Notes under the pieces: generated by a model
Seen by the model: the letters and a program-made list of their open reading frames with translations, nothing else
Databases searched by the model: none
Told to the model about the DNA's origin: nothing
Shown here: positions 9,368-17,404 of the stretch, piece after piece
Position numbering within the stretch: position 1 is the first letter of the stretch
How the letters are laid out: each line of letters starts with the position of its first letter
DNA from: Candidatus Aminicenantota bacterium
GTDB lineage: Bacteria; Acidobacteriota; Aminicenantia; Aminicenantales; UBA4085
DNA length: 36,106 nucleotides
Direction: 5' to 3'
Assembly: GCA_030691735.1 (NCBI GenBank)
Contig: JAUYDS010000120.1
Span: 1 to 36,106 of the forward strand
Position numbers and translations under genes: made by a program

Positions 9368-9723
9368 GCCCAACCCATAGACTCCGAAATCCACAGCTGC
9401 ACAAATTGTCGTCTTGGAACATTTCAACAATATTAAAATGTACGTATCTAATTGATAATAAATGATATATAAAAATAGCTAGTATTGGGTCGCATAAGTA
9501 ATATTATGTAAACTAATATATTCGAGCGCCTGAACAGGCGCCGGGAACAATTTTTCCTCTCATATTAAAACCCCTGCTATTTTACATTTAAGGTTTGTCC
9601 GACGGAGCCTAAAAAGAAATTTGAATCAATGAAGCCGTCCATTGAGTAGAAAAAAACTGCTTTTAGAAGAAATATTGACAAAAAGATTTTACGATGAGAA
9701 CGACTTGATCTGCTTAGTTTGTC
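9368..9723. other. AT-rich intergenic stretch with one hairpin
   Basis: No open frame here looks coding, and base composition drops sharply in GC relative to rho. The only clear structure is GCGCCT-GAAC-AGGCGC at 9526-9541, a 6-bp stem. It is followed, 8 bases later, by a short T-run on the plus strand (CAATTTTTCC), so it could be a weak terminator for plus-strand transcription. A TTGACA at 9675-9680 has no matching -10. I see nothing else. Confidence 0.5.
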
Positions 9724-10572
9724 TTATTGCGAGGATTTTAGTTTGGACAGAAGATCTTCGAGGATACGAATGATCTCCTGGCGGCTGACGGATTCTTTTT
9801 TGAATTCGATACGGACGCTATAGGAACGGTCATCTTTCGGGCTGTAGTTAAAAATATAATATTTGGGCTTTTTCTTGCCGTCGTCTTTGCCTTTAAGAAG
9901 TTTGCCCAGATCCCTTGTGTCTTCTCGTTTGAGGCCTCGTTCGTGGATCTTTTCGATCATGCCCTTCATTTCTGATTCGTCTTTGAGCTTGGAGATCTCG
10001 ATGAGGATGCTCCTGTTCTTGTCGATGGACGAGTTGACGCACAGCTTGCGGACCGGAAACGGGATCTTGCTGATGTTGATGATCTCTGTGATCGTCGAGC
10101 GGGCTTTGCCGATCTTCTCGGAGATCTGGGCATGACTATAACCGTATGTGTCCATGAGGGATTTGAGGCCGTCGGCCTCTTCGAAAACGTCCAGGTCTTT
10201 TCGCTGCAGGTTCTCGATGAGCGAGATCTCCATCGCTTCGTTGTCCGTGACGTTCATTTCGATGCACGGGATCTCTTTGAGGCCGACGTTTTTGGTGGCG
10301 ACAAAACGGCGTTCTCCGGCAATGATCTCATACTTCTCGCCCCTCGGGCGGACGAGGATCGGCTCCAATACTCCTTTGGATTTTATCGAATTCATAAGCT
10401 CGTCGATATTGCCGAGTTCGCTCCGGGCCTGCCGGGGATTAGGTTCGATGCGTTCCAAGGAGATCATCCGGACGAGCGGAGCCGCCACCTTATTAGATAT
10501 GAATTCGACGAAGTGCGTATCGTGCCGCATTCCGATAGTATCCGGAAGTCCCGATCGCTTATTTTTTTGCAC
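9724..10572 (-). CDS. parB: ParB/Spo0J-family partition protein
   Basis: ParB proteins bind parS sites, use CTP to clamp and spread on DNA, and stimulate ParA ATPase during DNA segregation. The protein has 282 residues. The N-terminal domain holds the arginine-rich CTP-binding box GERRF (86-90) and the second box LIENLQRKDLD (118-128). A helix-turn-helix region follows (YSHAQISEKIGKARSTITEIINI, about 145-167). The C-terminal 60 residues are lysine-rich and could be the dimerisation domain. The GTG start at 10572 sits inside the last codons of parA (14-base overlap), with GAGGAG about 10 bases upstream. The gene is clearly less GC-rich than rho or the downstream permease. Being away from the usual gid/oriC context, it may be an accessory or plasmid-derived copy. 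Confidence 0.88.
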   Translation of the reverse strand: MQKNKRSGLPDTIGMRHDTHFVEFISNKVAAPLVRMISLERIEPNPRQARSELGNIDELMNSIKSKGVLEPILVRPRGEKYEIIAGERRFVATKNVGLKEIPCIEMNVTDNEAMEISLIENLQRKDLDVFEEADGLKSLMDTYGYSHAQISEKIGKARSTITEIINISKIPFPVRKLCVNSSIDKNRSILIEISKLKDESEMKGMIEKIHERGLKREDTRDLGKLLKGKDDGKKKPKYYIFNYSPKDDRSYSVRIEFKKESVSRQEIIRILEDLLSKLKSSQ

Positions 10573-11323
10573 GGTCTAAAATCTCCTCGGCCACTTTTCG
10601 ATATTGGAGAGCACCGGTCGAGGTGGCCGCATAAGTGAAAATCGATTCTTTATAGGCCGGACTTTCTTCGATCTTAACGCTCTTTGAAATACGGGTATGA
10701 AAGACCTTGTCCCCAAAGACCCGTTGGATCCTTTCCACGACATCCTTGGCGATGTTCGTTCGGGTGTCATGAAGAGTGATCAACACGCCCAGGATCTGAA
10801 GGCTCGGATTGGCCACGCGCCTCACCTTCTCAATGGTCTCCAGCAGGTCATCGGTTCCTTCGAGACAAAGATAGGAGGATTGAATCGGGATCAAAAGATG
10901 TGACGACGCGACCAGCGCGTTCAAAGTGATAAGACCCAGGGTTGGCGGCGTGTCAAGGAAGATGAAGTCGTAGCGGTCGCGGACCGGCTCGAGGACATCC
11001 TTCAACCGAAAATGACCGTCGATCTGGCCGAGGAGCGAGGCTTCGAGCTTGGCCATCGACATCCTCGAGATGGCCACATCTAACCCAGGCACAGTCGATT
11101 TCATGACCGCGCTCTGGATCTTAATTTCCGGATGCATCAAAACATCATATAAGGATTTTTCATTATGCTCTGTGTCTCTGACGCAGGATTTCGTACTGTG
11201 CGCTTGGGAATCGGTATCCACAAGAAGCACGCGCCGTCCGTTTAGCGCGAGCGCCGCGGAAATATTTACGGCCGTGGTGGTCTTCCCTACCCCGCCTTTT
11301 TGATTGGTCACAGCGACGATCAA
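10559..11323 (-). CDS. parA: ParA/Soj-family partition ATPase
   Basis: ParA is a deviant-Walker ATPase that moves ParB-bound DNA along the nucleoid. The motif NQKGGVGKTT is near the N-terminus, followed by VLLVDTDSQAHST (A' region) and FIFLDTPPTLG (Walker B region). I chose TTG 11323 (254 residues, beginning IVAVTNQKGG). It has GGAG seven bases upstream and matches the usual Soj N-terminus. The tracked ATG at 11401 adds 26 residues of no known domain and lacks a ribosome site, but cannot be excluded. The gene forms an overlapping minus-strand operon with parB. The 16-bp palindrome at 11416-11431 lies just upstream and may be an operator or parS. Confidence 0.88.
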   Translation of the reverse strand: MIVAVTNQKGGVGKTTTAVNISAALALNGRRVLLVDTDSQAHSTKSCVRDTEHNEKSLYDVLMHPEIKIQSAVMKSTVPGLDVAISRMSMAKLEASLLGQIDGHFRLKDVLEPVRDRYDFIFLDTPPTLGLITLNALVASSHLLIPIQSSYLCLEGTDDLLETIEKVRRVANPSLQILGVLITLHDTRTNIAKDVVERIQRVFGDKVFHTRISKSVKIEESPAYKESIFTYAATSTGALQYRKVAEEILDRAKK

Positions 11324-11415
11324 AACGAGGCTCCGTCCGAACGATTTGTTGTTTTCACTGAGATGGCTACGATACATAAAATTCTTAGCGAAATCAAGCA
11401 TTTTTTTACAGCTTG

Positions 11416-11431
11416 TGTCGGCCGGCCGACA
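11416..11431. promoter_or_regulatory. 16-bp perfect palindrome upstream of parA (candidate parS/operator)
   Basis: TGTCGGCCGGCCGACA is a perfect 16-bp palindrome in otherwise AT-rich DNA, 92 bases before the preferred parA start. It has the same length and the same TGT...ACA ends as the canonical parS TGTTTCACGTGAAACA, though the centre differs. On the minus strand, AT-rich promoter-like hexamers lie just upstream (TTGATA...TATATG, spacing near 15), so repressor binding here could control parAB. Confidence 0.5.
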
Positions 11432-11610
11432 TATACGCTATATATTGTGTTATCAACGGGTTATAAATGCCTGCAATGAGCTAGAAGAAATTGAATGTAA
11501 AATTGTGATGTGAGCGTATAGTCTTATTGATTTAGTAGAGCTGCATGAAAGAGTTTGAATCATTCGGCTCATGAGAACTAGGCCAATATAAATCCGAGCG
11601 GACCTAAAAA

Positions 11611-11721
11611 TGAAAACTCCCCGGCCTAAAGACCGGGGCTTTGGGCCATAAAGATGACTGGCCTTCGCTTCGCTCCGGGTGGCATTCATCCCCAGGCTTA
11701 AAAGCCTGGGGTTTTCTGGCA
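11611..11721 (-). mobile_element. Solo IS200/IS605-like end with paired hairpins (possible omega-RNA/HEARO remnant)
   Basis: Two strong stem-loops lie 51 bases apart: CCCCAGGCTT-AA-AAGCCTGGGG (11690-11711) and CCCCGG...CCGGGG (11619-11638). Between them is GGAGCGAAGCGAAGGCC-type sequence on the minus strand. Read on the minus strand, the order ends with AGCCCCGGTCTTTAGGCCGGGGAG. This resembles the subterminal hairpins at right ends of IS200/IS605-group elements, where TnpB omega RNA or IscB HEARO RNA is encoded. No tnpA, tnpB or iscB frame is present in the window. The rest of 11432-11899 is AT-rich with no gene I can support. Confidence 0.45.
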
Positions 11722-11899
11722 TAAATATAATATTAATTATATCGGACATATAGGAATTAAAATACTTTGTGTAAAATAATTGACAAAGAAGGCATGAATC
11801 GACGATCAAAAATCGGAGCGTCATAGAATTTTCCGCGCCGAGAGCAAGATAACCTCTGCTCTCCTCGATGAAAATAGGTTGAATTTACGAGGCCGCTTA

Positions 11900-11928
11900 T
11901 TGCTGTATTAGGAATATTCGCTTATAAT
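11900..11928 (+). promoter_or_regulatory. Strong sigma70-like promoter for the permease-corrinoid operon
   Basis: TTGCTG (11900-11905), a 17-base spacer and a perfect TATAAT (11923-11928) lie 64 bases before the permease ATG. The predicted leader is about 58 bases. That is too short for a cobalamin riboswitch, and no B12-box-like element was noticed. Confidence 0.7.
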
Positions 11929-11992
11929 CGTTGGTAATTTACAAATGAAACGTAGATAATTATATAAGATTCAATATGTTACGATGTAAAAA

Positions 11993-13399
11993 ATGAATTC
12001 GAGAGCGGAGATGACGAAACTGGCGCGCCGGCTCGGTCTCGCCGATTCCGTTTTCCTCGTCATCGGGTCCGTCTTCGGTTCGGGAATTTTCCTGACGACG
12101 GGGATCATCGCTGGCGATCTGCCATCGCCCGGACTGATCTGGATCGTCTGGGCTGTCGGCGGTATTCTGACGATCATAGGCGCCATGACATATGCGGAGC
12201 TCGGAACTCTCTTTCCGGGGTCGGGTGGCCCCTACGTCTATCTAAGAGAAGCTTATGGTCGCAGTCTTTCCTTCCTCTACGGCTGGGCTTTTTTCTGGAT
12301 CATCGGCGGCGGAGGGATCGCCGCTCTGGCCATGGGCTTCGCCGAAAATCTCGGGTCGTTTCTTCCCTCTCTATCCCCAGCGAACGATCTGTTCCGTTTG
12401 TCTTTCGGTCCGCTGCAGCTTCATCCGAGCGTGGGCCATGTTGTTGCCGTCATTTCGATCGTCGTCCTTTCGGTCCTCAACTATTTCGGTATTCAGAGCG
12501 GGGTCCGTTTCCAGAACCTGTTCACGGCGCTCCGCCTGGCCGCCCTGGCCGCGTTCGCCGGGCTCGGCTTCGTGATCGGCCAAAAGCCCGGCTTACGGAA
12601 TTTGGCCCCGTTTTTTCCGAAAGGACCCCTCCCCTCTTTGTCGATGTTCGGAGCGGCCTTTCTTGCGGTTCTCTGGACCTACGATGGTTGGTACTCCGTG
12701 AACTGCACGGCGGAAGAGGTCCGGAATCCCGCTCGAACGATCCCCCGGGCGCTCGTCCTCGGCACGGCGGCCGTCACGGCGCTTTATTTGCTGGCGAATA
12801 TAGTTTATAGTATGGCTCTTCCGGTGGAACGCATGCGTGGAGTCATCCGCATCGGCGAAACGGCCGCGGCCGGGCTTTTCGGGCCGGACGGCGCCCTCCT
12901 CTTTTCCGCATTCATCGCGGCGGCCGTCTTAGGCTGCTTGAGCGCGAACATCCTTTTCTGTCCGCGCGTCTCGTTCGCCATGGCCAGGGATGGACTGTTT
13001 TTTAAAAGCCTGGCCAATGTCCATCCGCGATATCGCGTTCCGGCCAACGCCATCCTCGCCCAGATGATCTGGTCGGCTCTCCTCTGCTTCACCGGGACCT
13101 ATCAGAGCCTGATCGAGTACGTGGCTTTCGCCCTGGTCCTCTTTTTCGCCGCCACGGGTTTTGCCGTGTTCGTCCTCCGTCGCAAGGCGCCCGGCCGCGA
13201 ACGGCCGTTCAAGGTCTGGGGGTACCCGGTCCTGCCGGCCGTGTATGTCTTGATCAACTTGACCATTTTCATCGCCGTGTTCTTCTCCCGGCCGGTCCAG
13301 TCTCTGGCCGGCGCGGCGGTGATCTGCGCCGGTCTTCCGGCTTATTTTTTCTGGAACGCCAAGAGTCGGAAAGCGCTTGTCGAGGGAGACCGGACATGA
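11993..13399 (+). CDS. APC-superfamily amino acid/amine permease
   Basis: This is a 468-residue inner-membrane transporter with about 12 hydrophobic helices. The first helix carries the substrate-site motif IGSVFGSGIFLTTG typical of the APC superfamily, and YAELGTLFPGSGGPYVYLREAYG in the next loop is characteristic of its LAT/AAT-like branches. It probably exchanges or imports amino acids or related amines; the substrate cannot be read from sequence. The ribosome site before ATG 11993 is poor. A second ATG at 12011 would lose only six residues. The stop overlaps the next gene's ATG by 4 bases, so the transporter is translationally coupled to a corrinoid activation gene. It may therefore bring in the methylated compound used by the downstream methyltransferase. 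Confidence 0.88.
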   Translation: MNSRAEMTKLARRLGLADSVFLVIGSVFGSGIFLTTGIIAGDLPSPGLIWIVWAVGGILTIIGAMTYAELGTLFPGSGGPYVYLREAYGRSLSFLYGWAFFWIIGGGGIAALAMGFAENLGSFLPSLSPANDLFRLSFGPLQLHPSVGHVVAVISIVVLSVLNYFGIQSGVRFQNLFTALRLAALAAFAGLGFVIGQKPGLRNLAPFFPKGPLPSLSMFGAAFLAVLWTYDGWYSVNCTAEEVRNPARTIPRALVLGTAAVTALYLLANIVYSMALPVERMRGVIRIGETAAAGLFGPDGALLFSAFIAAAVLGCLSANILFCPRVSFAMARDGLFFKSLANVHPRYRVPANAILAQMIWSALLCFTGTYQSLIEYVAFALVLFFAATGFAVFVLRRKAPGRERPFKVWGYPVLPAVYVLINLTIFIAVFFSRPVQSLAGAAVICAGLPAYFFWNAKSRKALVEGDRT

Positions 13400-15165
13400 A
13401 CCGAACGCTGAAAATTATGCCCGAGGGCCTCGTCATTAAAGTCCCGTTCGGACGCAAGCTGTCGGACGTCCTTGAAGAGGCGGGCATCAGCCTCAGCCTC
13501 TATTGCGGCGGACGGGGAATGTGCGGAAAATGTTTTGTCGAGATCGTCCGCGGCGACCTTCCCGAGCCGAACGAGGAGGAGCGGGTCTTGCTGGCGAGGC
13601 GGCACCTGCCTCCGAATCATCGGCTCGCCTGCCGCTACCGCGTCGAAGGCGATCTCGTCGTCCGCGTTCCCGCCGGCTCGCGGCTTCCCGAGATGCCCGT
13701 GCTCAGCCGGGGTCTTGGACGGACCCTGGTCTTGGATCCCGCGGTCCGCAAGATCCGCTTGACCCGGCCGACCACCGATCTGACCTCTCCGCGCGCTTTT
13801 CTGGATTCGATCGCCGGGCGGTTTTCGGGATCCCGGCTGCCCGGATCGGTGAAGACGTTGAAGGAGCTGACCCGGATCGCGTCCGTCGACACGGCGGACA
13901 CCGACATGACGGCGGTTCTATATCAGAACCGAGAATGGATCTCTCTCGAGCCGGGAGATACGACCGGCCGGAACTTCGGCATCGCCGTCGACCTTGGAAC
14001 CACGACCGTCGTCGTCGAGCTCATCGATCTCAACGGGGGGACGATCGTCGATTCGGCCGCCGGGCTCAACGCTCAAGTGAAATTCGGGGCCGATGTCGTG
14101 TCCAGGATCACGGCAGCCTTCGCCGATCCCAACAAGATGGAAGAGCTGCGCGCCGCGGTGGTCGGCGGTCTCAACGAACTGATCACGGGGTTGCTCCAAA
14201 CGAATCAGGTGGCGTCCGAGACCGTCTACGAAGCCGTCGTGGCCGGGAACACGGCCATGAGTCACCTCTTTCTGGGTTTGCCGGTCGCGACCCTCGCCGT
14301 ATCGCCCTACGCCGCCCTCTTTTCCGTCCTCCCCGCCCTGCCCGCGGACGAAACGGGCCTGGCCATTCATCCCAGGGGCCGCGTTTATCTCGCTCCGAAC
14401 ATCCAGAGTTTCGTCGGGGGCGACATCGCCGCCGGCCTGACCGCCATCGACCTGGAGCATCAGGACGGGAATTTCCTGTTCATTGATCTGGGGACGAACG
14501 GCGAGATCGTCATCAAGAAAGGCCGTCGCTTCACGACGACCTCGACGGCCGCCGGACCGGCTTTCGAGGGGATGACGATCAGCTGCGGAATGCTGGCGCT
14601 GCCCGGCGCCGTTTATAAGGCCAGATATCGCCAGGATGGGCTGAGATTGGAAACGATCGCCGGGCAGCCGGCCAAGGGCGTCTGCGGCACGGGTCTCATC
14701 GACATCATCGCCGGCGCCCTGGACGGCGGGCTCCTCAGCCCGCAAGGCCATATTCGATCCCCTTCTAAGACAATCGCTCTGACGAACGGTCTGGCCTTGA
14801 GCCAGAAAGACGTCCGGGAAGTTCAACTCGCCGCGGCGGCCGTAAAGACGGGCATCCGGATGCTGCTCGACGAGAATTCGATGACCACGGCCGACCTGGA
14901 CGGGATCTACGTCGCCGGCGCGTTCGGAAACTATCTCAACATCCCCAACAGCGTCAAGTTGGGCCTGCTCCCGCGCTTCGACCGGAGCCGGATCCATTTT
15001 GTCGGGAATTCCTCGCTCGCTGGCGCCCGAGCCCTGCTGTTGTCGCGGCCCGAACGCGCCCGTTGCGAGATCCTGGCGAGGAAGGTCCGACACGTGAGCC
15101 TGGCCAAGGGCGCCGACTTTCAGGAGCTCTTCATCGAAGCTTTGGAATTTAAAACCTGGAAATAA
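13396..15165 (+). CDS. RACo/RamA-like reductive activase of corrinoid proteins
   Basis: This family restores inactive Co(II) corrinoid proteins to Co(I) using an Fe-S electron donor and ATP. The protein has 589 residues. The N-terminus is a plant-type [2Fe-2S] ferredoxin domain with ligands Cys37, Cys43, Cys46 (YCGGRGMCGKC) and Cys79 (LAC), matching C-x5-C-x2-C-xn-C. A linker is followed by an ASKHA-type ATPase (DUF4445-like) with the phosphate loop GIAVDLGTTTVVVEL near residue 195 and FIDLGTNGEIV near 365. It overlaps the permease by 4 bases and precedes the corrinoid protein by 37 bases, which supports that protein as its client. It is related to the activators of acetyl-CoA pathway and methylamine systems. 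Confidence 0.9.
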   Translation: MNRTLKIMPEGLVIKVPFGRKLSDVLEEAGISLSLYCGGRGMCGKCFVEIVRGDLPEPNEEERVLLARRHLPPNHRLACRYRVEGDLVVRVPAGSRLPEMPVLSRGLGRTLVLDPAVRKIRLTRPTTDLTSPRAFLDSIAGRFSGSRLPGSVKTLKELTRIASVDTADTDMTAVLYQNREWISLEPGDTTGRNFGIAVDLGTTTVVVELIDLNGGTIVDSAAGLNAQVKFGADVVSRITAAFADPNKMEELRAAVVGGLNELITGLLQTNQVASETVYEAVVAGNTAMSHLFLGLPVATLAVSPYAALFSVLPALPADETGLAIHPRGRVYLAPNIQSFVGGDIAAGLTAIDLEHQDGNFLFIDLGTNGEIVIKKGRRFTTTSTAAGPAFEGMTISCGMLALPGAVYKARYRQDGLRLETIAGQPAKGVCGTGLIDIIAGALDGGLLSPQGHIRSPSKTIALTNGLALSQKDVREVQLAAAAVKTGIRMLLDENSMTTADLDGIYVAGAFGNYLNIPNSVKLGLLPRFDRSRIHFVGNSSLAGARALLLSRPERARCEILARKVRHVSLAKGADFQELFIEALEFKTWK

Positions 15166-15202
15166 TCGCGTGGAACGAGGATTCCGCGGACAAGGAGACG
15201 AC

Positions 15203-15868
15203 ATGGAGTCCAAAGACCGTCTTTTGGCCGCGATGACGGCGGCCATCGTCGAAGGCGACAGGGCCGCGGCCGAAGCTTTGGCCGCGAAAGCCCTGGCCGA
15301 GTCCCTCGACCTGCATGAGGTCATCGAGAAAGGCTACATTCCCGGGATTCAGAAGGTCGGGGCGCTCTGGGAAAGTGGCGAGTACTTCCTGCCCGAGCTC
15401 ATCAGCAGCGCCGAATGCATGAAGGCCGCCCTGGCCGTCCTCAAGCCCGCCCTCGCCGCCGCCCGCGCGGAAGCGTTTTTGCGAGGAAAGGTGGTTATCG
15501 GCACGATCGAGGGCGACATCCACGACATCGGCAAGAACCTGGTTGCTTCGATGCTCTCGGCCAACGGTTTCGATGTGCTCGACCTAGGCGCTGACGTCAA
15601 GCTGGCGAGGTTCATCGAGGCGGCCGAGGAGACGGGAGCGGACCTCATCTGCCTGTCCTCGCTGCTGACCACGACGATGCTCAACCAGCGCCGCCTGATC
15701 GAGATGCTGAAAGAGAGAGGGCTGCGCGGACGGTTTAAAGTGTTGGTCGGCGGAGCGCCCGTAACCCGGAAATGGGCGGAGGATATCGGCGCCGACGGCT
15801 ACGGCGAGAACGCCCTGGCCGCCGTCAAACTGGCCGTCGCGCTCGGACCGAAACGGAGGCTCGGATGA
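15203..15868 (+). CDS. Corrinoid-binding methyl carrier protein (MttC/MtbC-like)
   Basis: The protein carries a methyl group on its cobalt corrinoid between two methyltransferases. At 221 residues it has the typical size. A helical N-terminal cap domain (1-90) is followed by a Rossmann B12-binding domain with the base-off signature DIHDIGKN (Asp105, His107, Gly110; His107 would ligate cobalt). The later LSSLLTTTM and VGGAPVT segments are also typical. I chose ATG 15203 rather than the tracked GTG 15170 because AAGGAG (15192-15197) is five bases upstream and family N-termini match. The stop overlaps the methyltransferase ATG by 4 bases, consistent with the two acting as a pair. Confidence 0.93.
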   Translation: MESKDRLLAAMTAAIVEGDRAAAEALAAKALAESLDLHEVIEKGYIPGIQKVGALWESGEYFLPELISSAECMKAALAVLKPALAAARAEAFLRGKVVIGTIEGDIHDIGKNLVASMLSANGFDVLDLGADVKLARFIEAAEETGADLICLSSLLTTTMLNQRRLIEMLKERGLRGRFKVLVGGAPVTRKWAEDIGADGYGENALAAVKLAVALGPKRRLG

Positions 15869-17337
15869 TCCGCACCATGCGCCCCAAGACCGAGCTGCTC
15901 AGCCGTCCCTTCATTGAAAAAATCATCGACGAGGCCATTCTCCTCCTCGGACGGCATGGCGTTTTCGTCGAGAACGCCGAGGCCCGGATCCTGTTCAAGG
16001 AAGCCGGGATGCCGACCGACGAGACGAGCCTCAAAGTTCTCATCAATCGGAAGCTCATCGAGGATTCCCTCGAGGCGACCCCCTTGACGGTCAGACTCTA
16101 TGACCGGACCGGCGAGAAGGAATATGTCATCGGCCACGACAACGTCCACTTCGATCCGGGCTCGGCCGCGGTCAGGATCCTCGACCACGCCACCCAGCAG
16201 GAGCGGCTGCCCCTGACTGCCGATCTCGTCCAAATGGCCCGCCTGACGGACAGCTGCGAGAATCTCCATTTTCAAAGCACGGCCCTGATCGCCTCGGATG
16301 TCCCGGAGATCATCGCCGACAGCTATCGGCTCTTCGTCGGCCTTCAGCTTTGTTCGAAGCCCATCGTGACCGGCCTCTTCCGGACGGCGGGATTTCGCCC
16401 GATGTTCGAGATGCTGGCCGCCGTCCGGGGCGGGGCTGAGGAGCTCCGCCGAAAGCCCTTGGCCGTCTTTGATGCCTGCCCCTCCCCTCCCTTGAAATGG
16501 AGCCACCTGACCGCCCAAAGCCTCATCGACTGCGCTCGGGCCGGCATCCCCTCGGAGCTCATCTCGATGGGCTTGACCGGCGCGACTTCGCCGGTGACGC
16601 TGGCCGGCACCCTCGTCCAGCACGTCGCCGAGAATCTGGCAGGCCTCGTCATCTGCCAGCTGGCCCAACGAGGCGCACCCGTGATCTTCGGCGGCTCGCC
16701 GGCGGGTTTCGATATGAGGAAAGGCACGACCCCTATGGGGGCGATCGAGACGATGATGATCGATATGGCTTACGCCCAGATCGGCAAATATCTCAAGCTG
16801 CCGACCCACGCCTACATGGGCCTCAGCGACGCCAAGATCAATGATTCCCAGGCGGGACTAGAATCCGGCATGGGCGCCGTCCTGGCCGCGCTGGCCGGCG
16901 TCAACGTCGTCTCGGGCGCGGGGATGATGGATTTCGAGAGCACCCAGAGCTTGGAAAAACTCTTGATCGACAACGAGATCTGCGGCATGGCCTACCGGTT
17001 GATCGGGGGGATCGCCCAGCGCGACGAACCTCTCGCCCTGCGCCTGTTCGAAGCCCTGGGGCCGGAAAACCAATTCCTGACCTTGCCCCACACCCGAAAG
17101 TGGTACAGGGTCGAACACATGTTCACGACGCTGGCCGATCGGGACACCTATGAAGCCTGGGTCGGACTTGGCCGGAAATCCATGGCCGAACGGGCTCACG
17201 ACCGTCTCGAGCGGATCCTCGGCGAAACGTCTCCGAACCTGGTCGATCCCGCTCTCCAAAAGGAGCTTCAAGCGATCATGAGGAACGACGCCCAGTCGAT
17301 CGGGATCGGCGTCTTGCCGGAAATGAAGATCGGCTGA
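15865..17337 (+). CDS. MttB-family corrinoid methyltransferase, non-pyrrolysine
   Basis: Members of this family move a methyl group from a quaternary or tertiary amine onto a cognate corrinoid protein. The protein has 490 residues with no in-frame UAG. It thus belongs to the large non-pyrrolysine branch that includes glycine betaine (MtgB), proline betaine (MtpB) and carnitine (MtcB) demethylases. Characteristic stretches are GATSPVTLAGTLVQH, GMGAVLAALAGVNVVSGAG and the nearby FESTQSLEKLLIDNEI. I chose ATG 15865 with GGAGG at 15855-15859; the tracked start 96 bases earlier lies inside the corrinoid gene. The actual substrate is unknown. No corrinoid-to-tetrahydrofolate methyltransferase is present in the window. 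Confidence 0.92.
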   Translation: MIRTMRPKTELLSRPFIEKIIDEAILLLGRHGVFVENAEARILFKEAGMPTDETSLKVLINRKLIEDSLEATPLTVRLYDRTGEKEYVIGHDNVHFDPGSAAVRILDHATQQERLPLTADLVQMARLTDSCENLHFQSTALIASDVPEIIADSYRLFVGLQLCSKPIVTGLFRTAGFRPMFEMLAAVRGGAEELRRKPLAVFDACPSPPLKWSHLTAQSLIDCARAGIPSELISMGLTGATSPVTLAGTLVQHVAENLAGLVICQLAQRGAPVIFGGSPAGFDMRKGTTPMGAIETMMIDMAYAQIGKYLKLPTHAYMGLSDAKINDSQAGLESGMGAVLAALAGVNVVSGAGMMDFESTQSLEKLLIDNEICGMAYRLIGGIAQRDEPLALRLFEALGPENQFLTLPHTRKWYRVEHMFTTLADRDTYEAWVGLGRKSMAERAHDRLERILGETSPNLVDPALQKELQAIMRNDAQSIGIGVLPEMKIG

Positions 17338-17404
17338 ACGAAATGGAGACATCGGCGGCCTTCTCGAGGAGCGTCATCACGATGTTTTTAGAACGAAGGC
17401 CGTC

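Noticed and set aside
9082-9402. 106-codon minus-strand frame with repeated DP(R/Q)xKPGA units
   Set aside because: It reads through the 142-bp repeat; all four differences between repeat copies are non-synonymous, so no sign of protein selection.
11453-11824. 123-codon minus-strand frame containing ENPRLLSLGMNATRSEAKASH
   Set aside because: It is a conceptual translation of the hairpin element; the sequence is better explained as structured mobile-element end.
11929-11992. Possible cobalamin riboswitch before the corrinoid operon
   Set aside because: The predicted leader is only about 58 bases and no B12-box-like sequence was seen.
13918-15324. 468-codon minus-strand frame opposite the corrinoid activase
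   Set aside because: Shadow; the plus-strand gene has a full [2Fe-2S] and ATPase motif set.
15865-17337. Possible pyrrolysine-containing MttB
   Set aside because: No in-frame UAG; the frame is open over the normal family length, and no tRNA-Pyl was seen in the window.
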